Origin: Protonemura montana
Lineage: Eukaryota; Arthropoda; Insecta; Plecoptera; Nemouridae
Direction of reading: 5' to 3'
DNA length: 64,000 bases
NCBI GenBank assembly: GCA_947568835.1
Contig: OX387604.1
Span: 6,479,860-6,543,859, forward strand
Position numbers and translations under genes: made by a program. Within the stretch, counting starts at the first letter, position 1, and the number at the start of each line of letters is the position of its first letter. Shown one piece after another: positions 1-11,864 of this stretch. Below the pieces are notes generated by a model, which was not told where the DNA came from, did no database searches, and saw only the letters and a program-made list of their open reading frames with translations.

Positions 1-2285
1 AATAAAACGACACTTTAAAATGCATAGAACAATAATAAATATGCTTAATACGCTAGCAAAAAAATATTAAGACATATAAAACATACTATCTAATGTTTAA
101 AATATATCTCAAAGAATTTCTCCACTCGATAGAGAGGATTTTCAAATAAAACCTGATTTACATTTGTCCTGAAATTTTTTAAATTAGTAAATAAGAAAAA
201 TTCTTATTCTTATATAAAATGTAGGGGTTAAAAGTTAATTACCATGCCTTGTTTCATAAAAATTGTACATACGGTTTTCATTAAAAATATTCCTATTTGA
301 AAATACAAAACATAGAGTCTCTGGAATTGTCAAACATTTTTCTTTCACAAATATTCCTTTGCATTTAAACTCCTTTACGAGCTTTGGTACTTCTGAAGCG
401 CCAATATTCTATGTAGGGCCTTGCTTCGCTGCTCAGGTTTAGTGGGAAAACTCGGCTTACTGTCTTGCGTCGACATACGCTACAAATGTACGGTAAAAGT
501 GTAGGACAAAATATTGGTGTGTGAAGGTGCATATTCACTATTTGTTAATCGATTGTACGATGACGTTGACAGTCGTAACCAAAAGGAATTGTTTTCGGTC
601 GCTCATTTTTCGAGGGGATGAACCCATAGTCAACGCTGGTTCTTGTGAGGACAATGCGCTGGGTCAGGTATTGGATGGGTCAGGTTATTATGATCAGTTC
701 TGATATGGAGATGGTTAGGGAGGATTTTGAAGTTAGTAAAGTAACGCCACCTGCCTTGATTGGCCTTAATTCATGGCATCATGGATCATGGACCAAGAAT
801 TTATGGATCATGGCGTGGCTATGTGGAGGAATCCTTTTGGTTCCTCCACTATGACCATAGACACAGCACATGACTAGTTCTGTTTGGAGAGAGAGGTCGG
901 AGGGATGAAGTTAGGACAGAAATTTCTTTCCCTTGCTTATCAACTTCTCAACAGCGTGGATTTGCGTTATATCGTCCTTTGGACGGGGCTTTAAGCTGGT
1001 GGCCTCCTTGGTGCTCTTCGATAAGGCTAGTCTACATGGTGGCACCGAATTTTCTCCTCCTCCCCCCCCCCCCCCCCCCCTCTTTTCGTTATTGATAGGT
1101 TGATCAACATCCACATCAACTCATTCACTGACGCCATTTGGTCAGTGACACTTTGCCATTGTCTTCCAGAGTCTAGGCTGTCAATTCAATGAATTGTGAA
1201 AAAGAAAATCGGTTGCAAAAAATGAAATTCTATATCAAAGTTCTGGATGTTTATAATGTATTGCTGGCCTTCTCGAGCAAACTAGCACGGCAAAAACCAT
1301 TGAAGCTAGATGCTCTATCAAGCGCTTTAGCAAGATAAGCGTTGACAAGCTGGAGAAAAGTAGGTATTGAGACTTAGTGCACTTAGGAAGTTCCCAGTGA
1401 CCTTAAATAATAAGACCATACAGTACATGAATTTAAAATTTTTATTTAAGAATTAAATAGGAACAAATCTTGCAATATCAATCAAACAATTGTGCAGCAG
1501 GTCATATTAATACTTCAGTGTGCATTATTAATTACTATGTATAATACTTATCTTATAGTTACTACTAACTTCTACATAGGGAAAACATACTAATCTTCAA
1601 TGATCTTATATAGAACGTTACTTAGAAGGTAAGAGAACGTTTGGAGGTTCCTAAACTTAATGGCCAATGAAATAATTTGCAATTTATATTCAGTATTAAG
1701 AACCCAACTGGTGGTGTGGCTAAATTAATGCATCCGAGAGTTAAATGTATTTTTTATCGAGTTTGGGATGGCAATACTTTTTTTTTCCTAAAAGGCCAGG
1801 TTGGGGGGTTTATAAAGTTGTGTACTATTTAGATGTTTTTGTTTGCTTATAAGTTGCTACTATAATAAAAAACAATATATATTGGGCCGCTTTTTTTGCG
1901 TATTTCGCCAACTTTATGCTACGAGAATCACTTGCACATTGCTTATAAAAAACTACTTTTCCAATATCGTCAAATTCTGCTTAGCTTTAACATTATCGAC
2001 AATTAGCTTACTTATACCTTAGAGAAAATAATCTGTAAGTACATTTAAGTCACTTTAACTGACATACAATTAAGTTGCTCATACACCCTCTGTGCTTAAA
2101 ATTGGCAGATCCACTTTTCTGATTTGATAGATCAGCTATCAACAAAAACAGGGTTTTGTTACTGCTTGGAGACGCAATTAATATAAATAGTAATTAGCTA
2201 ACAATATCAAGCACACCCAAACTACGCCTATCTGAATGTAAAATGGATATCACGTTCTAGTGATGCAAATACTGTGAAAGTTTTA
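1..2285. other. 3' flank of the sugar transporter, no gene seen
   Basis: AT-rich DNA below the transporter stop codon. It holds one degraded 5S-head SINE (about 605-1160) with a 19-base C run at 1062-1080. A minus-strand AATAAA at 1441-1446 could end a long 3' UTR, and another AATAAA overlaps the transporter stop itself. The open frames here are short, lack homology to anything I recognise and mostly sit in the SINE. Confidence 0.6.
605..1160 (+). mobile_element. 5S-head SINE, degraded copy
   Basis: The 5' part carries a 5S rRNA-like stretch with the motif ggtattggatgggt. The 3' part has the family body (gggatgaa, cttgctta, cagcgtggattt) and the tail motif cattcactgacgcca. Extra sequence at about 720-880 separates head and body, so this may be two overlapping copies or one with an insertion. 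A 19-base C run lies in the body. Confidence 0.6.
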
Positions 2286-5200
2286 TTATGGCAAGACCTC
2301 GCCTTTAGCCGGCTCAATAAGAATTGGGTTTCGATTTTTCGATGTCTGGAGTGTGGTCGTTCGCCCAGAGAAATAGTCTTCGATTTCTTGGAGAGTTTTT
2401 CCTTTAGTTTCGACGAGACAGCAGTAGAAGAAGATCGTGCCGAATAAGGAGATACAACCATAGATCCAGAAGGTGCCGTGTTTACTGACTGCATGCTGAA
2501 GTAATGGGTAGGTTTTCACCACAATGAAAACAAACATATGCGCCGCGCATGTGGTCATCCCCCCCACAATCCCTCGCACCTGAAACAAAAAAACCAAACG
2601 GGGTAAAGACCTTGCCATTCTTATATATCGCGGTCTTAGCTGCAAAATTGGTTGTGTTGCTAAACTTCGAAATGCGATCCAAAGGAACAATTTTTTATAT
2701 ACGATTCGATAACTAAGGTTTTACTGTTTTATTATTCGCATACGTTTACAAGAAAGGGGGTGTAGTACTTGGATGTGATAAGAGACTTCCATGTGCTTTC
2801 AAGCAGATGTGTACTAAATTGAACGTACTGGCCAGTCGCCATTAGGTTTTGGGAAGTGTCTGCGAAGATGGTATCTTCGTAGGTACCTGAGTCGGGTAGA
2901 CTTCGCCTATCATCACCCAGGGCACCACCAGGAAGCCAAGAGTGCATGCAATTGTGAACGCGAAGATGCATGCGACAGGGATCCATGTGGCGGTTGGTTC
3001 GATGTTAGCAGCCCTCCATCCTTCGCGAATGTACATGTAGGTGCCCAAGCCAATCATTGACAAGCCACAACCGATGCCTGCCAAAAAATATCAAAAGTTA
3101 AAACAACGCGATCGCGATCGCACAGATTACAGTACCAATTAGTTTTTTATGCAAATGTTTGGCTGGTTCTTAACTTGGTGCATAAAATATCGATATATTG
3201 AATTTGAGAATAATTTTCATCATTGGCCGTAGAAGCTATTCTTTTAACGTAGATTTCTTCGTGTAATTTATTGATGCGTACTGCATGCATTGCAGAGAAC
3301 TCACTTGAAATAAGCGTCAGAGGGCGCCGGCCACATCTTCGCAAGGAGATGCATGCAACGATGGTAGATAACAGGCGCACAACCCCCAATATGACTGTGG
3401 CCAAATACTTGTTTATCTCGGCTCCCGAATCCTGCCATTGCAAACAAAACATTTAGATTTCGTTGGATTGCTGAGATAGATTGCGTTACTAAAATGGCTG
3501 TTAAATTAATGGCTAAATGAACTATGAAAACTTACCTGGAATACTTCGACCGCATAAAAGGTAACCGAGTTCACACCCGAAAACTGGTAGATCATGAAGT
3601 ATGTGACAAGCATAGCAAATGGCTTGAGCGCTGCGGGCTTCAAAAGGGCTCGCAGCGTCTCCTTTGGTCCCGAAAGCCGTTTTACGTTATTTTTGGCGGC
3701 GAACCCGACCATGGCGTCTAGCTCTTGGTCCACGTTGCAAGTGTCACCCCTGGAAGCCACAAACACTTGACCGTTAGCATCAGTTCTCGCCCATACCCAA
3801 AACACACATAAAAACTCCAGAAGTAACCACATATGGTTTACCTGAATCTTTTAAGCGCTGTCCTAGCATCTTCAGTCCTGCCCCTCGTCAGCAGATAGTT
3901 GGGCGTTTCAGGCATTAATGAGATCGTTACTAGAGCAATCATTGGAATGAGAGCGCTGATTCCGGCGAGAACGGTCCAGGACACCAGCGCTCCTAATAAG
4001 TATTCAATAAGAACTCCCAGAGAGACACCAACCGCGGCCAGGGCTGACAACATCCCTCGAAGATGAGGCTGAGTCACTGTGGAAACAAACAGTGCACGAT
4101 AATTTAGATATTTCTGTGCTAAACCATCGCGAGAAGCTTGGAAGTGTGGGTCTTCGTTGTGTTGGGTTCTGAATTCACTCACGTGTAAGCGAATTTGAAT
4201 GAAAATTAGAGGTGGGAAAGTGGTACTAACCTTCTCCTGTGTACACCCTAGCCGGGGCTCCAACCATGCCGGAGCCGAGACCCACGAGAAGTCTGCCCCC
4301 GTAAATTGTACCGACGTCTGTCGAGCATGAAATCAAGAGCCAGCCCACAATGAGAGGAATCTCTGTCAGCATCAGCGTGTACCGCCTGCCAATCATGTCC
4401 ATCAAGTAGCCGCCCAGAATGCATCCGAATGGAGTTGTCACCGATGACAAGCTGGCTGTAGGCACAGAAAGGATTGATTTATCAGTTCCGACTCATATTT
4501 GTCAAGTGTTAGTGCATCATTATTACATCATCGCAGATTATTTTTTGAGGACAAATTTAAACAGTAATTACAAATTAGAAGTTAGAACTTACCGATCCAT
4601 GATGCTTGGTTTTCGTCGATCTGGATAGAACTGGTGGGATCTTGAAGCTGAGGAATTGCCACCGCTGAGAAGCCGAACGCCATACCTGTGTTGATAGTAC
4701 CCAGATTGGCGATGAATGCTGCAATTACCTGACGGACAAACAATAACAATCAATATATTATCATAGAAGAATTGTATTTTCAACAAGCACGCCAACCATT
4801 TCATGCTCGAAGGAGAGCAACTCTAAATTAATTGATATGACTATATAGGGAAAAAGCGCATCGGCGATAACAATGGAATCTGATTGAAATGCAGCGTGTT
4901 ATGCTATCTACCCAGCCTTGTTTATTTTGCGCGGTCTATCAATATACACAGGTATAAATAAATGCACGGCTGCAACAAGAATATGCTTCCATGGTCAATT
5001 TCTTCCCATCAAATCAAATGCGGCGACCTTTGCGCGGACTAAAGTATCTGTGTTGCAGAAACAAATTGGCACTGCGAGTCTAGGAAGGCGAAAATAGACG
5101 TGGAGGAGTATGGGAAGCTTGCATTGGACTTGCTCAGGCGTCTCCGAACAAATCATACGTGAACAGATCGAAAGAAATCAAGCTAACATTCAACATTGAG

Positions 5201-5698
5201 AAAAACGATAAAATGCCTTTTATAATATTTTTACTACCTCCATGAATGATTATAAGGATTGGAAATACAAGAGCATCATTTAGGTCAATAATTTGCAAAC
5301 ATTGTTTCACATAAAATGAATGGCTTGTTGGTAAAATATTTCTGTGTAGTGACTGATTATCGCAGAAACTGATTGCTTGACAGGAAACTATGAGAGGATG
5401 CAGCAAATGTGATTATCGGTTTGCAATGAGCCAGGAAAATTCCAACGCGAATCGTGGTTTTAAAGGATATAGTGGTTGAACCAATATGGTTGAACCTTTT
5501 GGACCACAATGGTAGAACCACCACTGTAGGGCGGTGGTTTTTCTGGCACTGACCTGCCTGATGCAGCTGCCCCTGTTCATCTTGGTCTGTTTTTTGGTAA
5601 GCTTACTGAGCCCATTGCTCACGTTGATCGTCACAGGCTTGTCTCCGGTATTTGACACCAGCGGTTTCTTCGATTCCACCTCCAGTTTCACAGTGGAC
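2286..5698 (-). CDS. Tret1: Tret1-like facilitated trehalose/sugar transporter, core exons
   Basis: Major facilitator sugar transporter (SLC2-like, Tret1 group), expected to carry trehalose or hexose across the plasma membrane. Coding exons in order: 5698-5554, 4728-4593, 4455-4231, 4076-3842, 3749-3536, 3431-3305, 3077-2887, 2579-2286, all with GT/AG junctions and consistent phases. Family motifs seen: DMIGRR after TM2, VYTGEVTQPHLRGML, PETPNYLL after TM6, YQFSGVN in TM7, CGRRPL, PWVMIGEVYP in TM10 and VETKGKTLQEIE at the C-terminal end. The junction IRQ|VIAAF matches the start of TM1 in Tret1 proteins. The ATG at 5580 has A at -3 and would give a short form of about 482 aa; a phase-2 acceptor at 5698 allows a longer N-terminus. 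The stop is TAA TAA overlapping an AATAAA. Substrate choice between trehalose and hexose is inferred from family resemblance only. Confidence 0.93.
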
Positions 5699-7311
5699 CT
5701 GAAACCATTATTACGCATTAAGCATGTGATGCTACGCAGTACGCACTAATTATTTAGTTACACGCCATTTGTCCTGTGTCAAGTCTTTATACTCAGCAAA
5801 AAATACTATGTTTTGAAGATTCAGGCATTTTTTGACAAATGATGAGTCTGGCATTGACTAAAATGCTCGTAAAATTGTTTGTTAGTGGTTCCTGGTAACT
5901 AAACACTACACAGCTAAAAATTCGAAATGTACTGAGAGAAATAACCAGCCAATCTTGTAATATTAAAAAAATAGCCACTGAACAATTCAATATGATTCCT
6001 TTCCCTCTGTCACAATTATTTCTTAAATCTTAATCTAAAAGAGTGGGCAAGTGTCAAGTTGTAAGCGCTCTTTCATCTTTATCTATAATGTAGTCTCATC
6101 TTACAACCACATTGAAGGATACATAACAATGCTATAGTTGCTAGCGACAATCGAGGCTAAAATCAATTTATCTCTTGGTCCTTGTTCTATTTTGATTTGT
6201 TTTGCGGATCATGGTTTTCTTGACACATTTGGTTTCTTTGAAGTAGGTAAAATACACCTTATGAAACACACGTATTCCTTATGTTTACAGTGAAATTCTG
6301 CGTAGTAAGTGTGAGTTGAGCAGCTGGTAAATTAATGGTTTTTTGCAAATAAATCGTTCCTTGCCAAAATAAAGAAAACTATTGGATGAAGTAGCTATTT
6401 CTAGCCAGCAAACATTTGAGTTTAGGCCATTGTTAAATTGATACCAATAACACTTCTTAGCGTTGTGGTTTCTTATCAGCACAATGATAGGAGCAAATGA
6501 AATAAGCCAAATTATTACTGGTAGACAAAGGTGAGCCGCCTTTTATCGGAGCGCGGGCAGACAGACTGGCACCATTCGGTCGGTATAATCAAAGAATCAA
6601 TCTGTTTCTTTAAAAAATAATCGCGAATGTCCTGTGCACCACAGCTCTGCCCTATTCACCTGCGATTGAAAAATCTTCATACAAATTAAAATAACTGAAA
6701 ATATATCTGACATGTCGGTGTCGGTGTCAGTTACTTTTAAGAGTTTACTTTCTTTTGTCGACATAGATGCTCTTATGTGTTTAAGATTAAATTCAATGTA
6801 GTCTAAACAAACTTATCCGCTGGATGACACCCTGATTACAGATGTGTTTTGCGCTAACTGAAATATGACATGCTCATGAACAGGTTTATTGTGATAAACG
6901 GTCAAAACTTGGTGTCAAGCTTACCCCTTCATTTCGTATTTGCAGATGTTGTTCTCTTGAGAATGTAAAAACGTGTTTTCGAAAATATCTTTCCACGATT
7001 ATAAAAAAAAAATATTTGTATCACTTCAAAACCTCCACGATCGAACACAGAGATCAGCTCAAACAAAATTAATTGAATATGTAAGTGAATAACATTGATT
7101 AATCCGTGTGAAAACGCGTGTAGTAATAGCAAAGTGTTAATGTCACTAGACCGTAATTAGGCCAACACCGGAAAAAAATATAGTTGAAACACTTCAAATC
7201 ATAGATAAACTTATTAGAAAAAGTACTTTTTAACTGAAAGTCGCGTGCTGGACTTTCGCCGTTCTGTATTTTCATAGTATAGCTACCTCGCGTAATGGTA
7301 CCGCGTCTTGT
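5699..7311. other. Intron/5' region of the sugar transporter, no coding exon identified
   Basis: AT-rich sequence between the core transporter exons and the TATA promoter near 7.3 kb. I looked for a minus-strand coding exon with a phase-2 donor and found none convincing. The first ATG after the promoter (near 7273) opens a frame whose obvious donors have the wrong phase. Confidence 0.5.
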
Positions 7312-7440
7312 ACTGCGATGAGGCACGTGTTGATATCGCTATTTATATGCGCCGCTTTGCGCGACGACGCTTCGCGCGTTGCGTCGTGCGTTTGAGTTGC
7401 TCGCGAGTACCGCGAAACCAAGCGACAATGACGTCATCGC
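7312..7440 (-). promoter_or_regulatory. TATA/Inr promoter with CRE, likely for the short Tret1 transcript
   Basis: A minus-strand TATA box (TATAAATA, 7347-7340) lies 33 nt upstream of an initiator-like GCAGTA with its A at 7314, which is the normal spacing. Upstream is a GC- and CpG-rich block (7350-7440) with many CGCG steps and a perfect CRE palindrome TGACGTCA near 7429-7436, unlike the AT-rich surroundings. It faces the transporter core, so it is probably the promoter for the short isoform that starts at the ATG at 5580. This assignment is inference. Confidence 0.6.
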
Positions 7441-10400
7441 GAAAAACTTAACAAAGAACTTCGACACAGGCAGAACTAAATGTCATTGGTCAGTTGAGGA
7501 TAACTAAACCAAAGCTTACTTCAGTAGCAGTTTACCGACAATTTTTTTAGCTCCTTATTTGCAATATCAGTTGAATGATGCTCCTCCTGGGAAAGCGATA
7601 ACCGGTGGAAGCCGGTTCACAAGCCAATCTAGGGTGCACTTTGGCTTAAAGTGGCAAGCCTTGGCCAGCTCTTATCAATAACAATACTCTTAAACTTAGT
7701 ATATCAGGTAATATGTTTTTGATACGCTTATTAAGCGATTTCAATTAAAACAAATACATACTTCATCCGAAAGTACCTCTTCAGTCAACGTCCGTTTGAA
7801 TTATTGTGCTCGCTCTTGAGCACGTGTTATAAAATGCAGTTGGATATGTAAACAATCCCTGAACTAACATGCATTGGAGATCGTTGGAGTTAGCTTGTAA
7901 TTCGAATGAGAATCTCGCTACCATGACCAGCCTCTGATCCAAGAAGGGTTACAAGTTTATGCCCCGAGACCAGTTGCCAATCCAGTGGAAACCAGATGCG
8001 TTAATTGGCATGAAATTGGGGTCTATAGTCATGCGACCACAAGCCTTATTGAGTTTGTGGTTGTAAACAATCAATTATGTGTAGTCTTTCGTTTGATTAA
8101 TTTACCTACCAAAAGGTGGGAAATAGTTTTAGTGTAGGCGAGAAAGCTCCTGAAAAGATGGGATAGTGAGAGGACGTAGAATTTTTATCGAACTGTGACA
8201 CAGACAAAGAAAAGAATGTCTGTTTATAAAACCAAATTCTGTTATCATTATCTTTATAATGCTTTTTCCTGGTGAGCAACAGGTGGACAATGCTACATTT
8301 AGAATTATCCATTTTTATCATACTGCTGTTATCACGGGAGATGTAGCAAAAAACCTTTTGAAGGAATCATTTTCTAGCCGTAAAAATAAACCACTTGTTG
8401 AGAGCGTGTTTTGGAGATGTTTGGCAGCAAGGTTGTATCGTTGGTTGTATCGTTGAGTGTGGGTTGTATGCTAACCTCTTTGTTTGGCTAAACTTTTATG
8501 ACCCAAAATGGGAAATAAGTGATTTTCCAAACGTGTTTCAAATGCGAGGTTCCACTTTACCATCATTAATTACATCTTTTTGAACAATAATAAAAAGGAT
8601 TAAGATCTGGATCAAGTCTTAAAAGATAAATCCGAAGCTCGTGTCAACAAACGTAAACTGTGTTTGTCGGCATACCCTTCTGGTAAGAGCTCAACTGTAT
8701 TTTCAGTTCTTACAAAAAATTAATCACATTCGCAAACTTGATCATTTCTGAGCCATGCATGCGGTTACCTGGCCATTTCACGTGCTCGGCACATGCATTG
8801 CTGTTACGCCTTGCTCTGCCAATTGCAATGCCGTACCCAACCTTGTCAACAGCCGGCTTGCCGACCAGTACCTTGCCGTGCCGAGCCGCAGCCAGCCAGT
8901 GCACGGCACGGCAAGACACCATATGACCAGCGACAGTATCATACTATTACCAACTCTATTACTCACCTACCAGCCCTGATTGACTGCGGAAGAATATCAG
9001 AAAAACAATAGAATAATTGAAACAGGTCATTAAGAGTGGAGAAATAAACACTCTTATGAATGCGACAAGGTTTTAAAAATTGTAATGCCTGAGTCCGAAC
9101 AAAGGCACGTGGAATTTCAAGATTACTAATTCAATTTTGCTACTTCATATGTTTTGAATCTAGCAGAAATGCACTACTCAAGTATATCAAAATTAGATTG
9201 TTGTACAGATCTGCAGTTATCTGTGCTTTATCTGCGCTTTATTGAAGATCATCAAAATTAGGTAAAAAAATTGAACAGCGGCTCGAAGTCGAATCTGTGA
9301 CTTGTCCATGTTTATTCTAGATTAGAGAATATGTGCCCCCCCCCCCCCCCTCAACCCACCAGATAAGAGCTGTATGCGATTTTTGATATCATTGATGTGA
9401 TACTTGATATTACACATTTAATGTTCTACTATTAAAACATATTTCATAATCGCAACAAACTCAACGCGTGTTTTACTCGCAGATAATCTAGGTTTGAAAT
9501 GCTTGTTAAGCTCTTGTCTGCTTAGACCTCAGTCTCACACTTTTGGTACTCAATGCAGTTGACAACTTTTTACAGATGATCACAGGCTTTTAAAAATGAT
9601 CTTTAGATCATAGCTTCTTTGTCGCTATTGGCAGCCGGTGCCCATCTTCCGAAATTGTTCAAATGTCAAGGTCACGTGTGGCGGAGGACTGTGATTTGGA
9701 ACCGGCAAGGAATCTAACCACTATAAATCATTGGGTGCAAAACAGAAAAGATGTTAATCGCATGCTTGCAAAGGCATTGTAATCGCGTTTATGCATTGTA
9801 TCTTGTAGTTGTAGGTAGTGCTGGGGTAATTTTGAGGGATCCCACTCTGTTATTAGTATTTCCACGTTGCAGCTTTTTGTAGCTCATTTGGGTGCCTACT
9901 GCCAGCCATGATGCAATTATGGAACTAGAATAAAATATAATTTATAGCTTGTAGCGACGCAGGCAGACAGGCAGGCAAGCTCACCAAATTATGTTTTGCT
10001 AGATGTTACAAGACTTTTAGCGGATAAAACCAGCTGAGCGGCGGCATGATTCTGTAGTTTCTTTTCTCTTTTCAAATGTTTTGCATGTTGTTAATGCTGG
10101 GATGTTTACCAAGTATAGCATAACGAATCACGTAACAGAAAAAAAAATCGTCCTGGTGGGCTGTTGTAGTCATCGGGGAGCTCGGAGCTCAATTTCTGTT
10201 GATAAATGAACGCCCTAGGAATTTCATTTCTGTTTTGTTTTGAGCATGTTTATCAGAACTAGATACCGCCAGATTTTTCTAGTAACTAAATTTACCGATC
10301 AAGCCAAGAAAATCAGGGTCCAGGAGCTCAAGGTCAGGTTATCGTATCCTGAAGGTGTCCATTTTCTTCGTTTCTTGTCTATACAAATTGGTCTACAGCT

Positions 10401-11616
10401 TTGGTCGCTGCATTTTATTTATTTTTGGTGTTTAACGACGCACTGTTTTGACATCTGGCCATGCGGCACTGGTCTAATGGCGTCGGTGAATGAGTGGATG
10501 ATGATGAAGATGATAATGAACCCAACCTAGCCTAGAAGGGAGGAGAGGAAACCCGGTGCCGGCACGTAGCCTACTCCTGTCGAAGAGCACTAAGGAGACA
10601 ACCGGCTTAACTTCTTTTCCGAAGGACGGTACAACTCGAACAGCAGGATTCCTCCACAAATCCATGCTGTCGAGAGGTTGATAAGCAAGGCGAATGAAGT
10701 TGCTGTACTACCTTTCATCCCTCTAACCTCCCGAACAGAACAGAATTGGTCATGTGTATGATGTTCACCCATCCAATACCTGTCTCAGCGCAGTGATGCT
10801 TAACTTCGGTGATCTAACGAGAACCGGTGTTTCTAACACGCCAAACCGTTCGGTTGGTCGCCCCAAAGCCATAAAATGTAATTCAAATTTCAAACTGATT
10901 GATCGGCGCTTCCGGTTTTGCGGACGCCCGGACTCTCTCATAGTTCCGATGAAAAGGTTTACACAAATTATATGTTTTTGGTACAGTGTTTCCCAAAAAC
11001 TAAGGAGCATCGAATTCTAAGAGTGGATCGATGTTCACTCATTTTTAAAAGGAAATATTTACCTCTGAAACATGTTAGCTGTCAAAATTGATTGATTGAG
11101 TCTCTTTGTCGAATGTATTGCAGTGCATTGCATTCTATAGTAATTCATATTGACTGTCTGTACATCATTTTTTATGATCAATCATGGACAATAAACATAT
11201 TATTGCAATTATTTTTCTGGCTTTAACCTGAAGGGTAGTTATGTGATGGATGGTCAAGTCGAAAAGGATCGAAACTTGAATTGAAAATCTTAACAAACTA
11301 CACACGAATCTAACAAAGCCCCTCTGACTGTCACTTGAAAATTGTAAAACCTAACGCAACTCAGTTTAAAGGATGTACCACACCAGCGCCCTTGTGTTGT
11401 CATTTCAGTTACGAGGGGTGCACGTTCTATTTTTGGTAAATCATAAGTTAATCCAAATTAAATGTGCAAATTTACACATTCCTTACAGAATGTGTAACTC
11501 TTGCTAGATTTTTACCGCTCGCTGGACGTAAACGAGTGCAATTATTATTTTTGGGTGCATACTTTACGATGTAAGATCTGACCTGGTGATATGCAGGTGA
11601 TGTTTCTGTGACTTAC
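7441..11616. other. Intron or upstream region of the transporter, repeats only
   Basis: No convincing gene. It contains a full-length 5S-head SINE (10411-10865), a 15-base C run (9336-9350), a short tandem ggttgtatcgtt repeat near 8432-8460, and a GC-rich patch (about 8750-8930) that stays open in several frames. That patch contains a 12-bp perfect inverted repeat, cttgccgtgccg against cggcacggcaag, able to form a hairpin. Confidence 0.5.
10411..10865 (-). mobile_element. 5S-head SINE, near full-length copy
   Basis: Read on the minus strand, the head matches 5S rRNA closely (AACACCGGTTCTCGTTAGATC, then CACCGAAGTTAAGCA and ATTGGATGGGTGA). Next comes a family-specific body (CTTCATTCGCCTTGCTTATC, CGACAGCATGGATTTG) and a 3' tail ending CAGTGCGTCGTTAAACACC followed by AT-rich simple sequence. 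The 5S head carries the internal pol III promoter region, so it would have driven transcription. This is the best reference copy in the window. It shows no coding capacity. Confidence 0.85.
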
Positions 11617-11864
11617 AGTGGCCCATCTGTTTCGGTGACGGGAACGGCGGGGACGATAGCGCCGGTCGAGATCGACGCCTCAGCCTGTTGCTGAGTTGCG
11701 ACGCACGTCGAGATCGTGTTTATTGGACCAGATCCCAAATTTGAACATCTCCTTGCAGCACTGAAGCTTTCGGATTTCCTCGCCGAAATTTTTCTTGCGA
11801 AAGTAAATTCGCCAGTTTTCCTAAACTTGAGGCCACGGACGAGGTGGTCAAAGGACCCCTTCAT
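11617..11864 (-). CDS. Tret1: Long-isoform N-terminal exon of the Tret1-like transporter
   Basis: A 248-nt coding piece starting at an ATG with A at -3 and ending CT|gtaagt in phase 2. That is exactly the phase needed by the transporter exon at 5698, and joining them gives a 604-aa protein. The piece encodes a basic, Ser/Arg-rich leader starting MKGSFDHLVRGLKFRK with no membrane segment. The exon has an upstream acceptor (ccgtag at 11892-11887), so 22 nt of 5' UTR and at least one further non-coding exon are implied. Insect Tret1 is known to have long and short N-terminal isoforms. The link to the transporter is inferred from phase, strand and absence of another gene between them. A small spliced piece near 12085-12035 could be the preceding exon but is unproven. 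Confidence 0.5.

Noticed and set aside
8710-9011. Overlapping open frames on both strands in a GC-rich patch
   Set aside because: Five frames stay open together, which reflects composition. No splice sites, start context or known motif supports any of them, and there is an inverted repeat in the patch.
10760-10865. 5S rRNA gene
   Set aside because: The 5S-like part is incomplete, diverged and fused to a repeated body and tail found elsewhere in the window.
10474-11020. Open frames of 60-88 codons
   Set aside because: They lie in the 5S-head SINE and its flank; SINEs do not code for protein.
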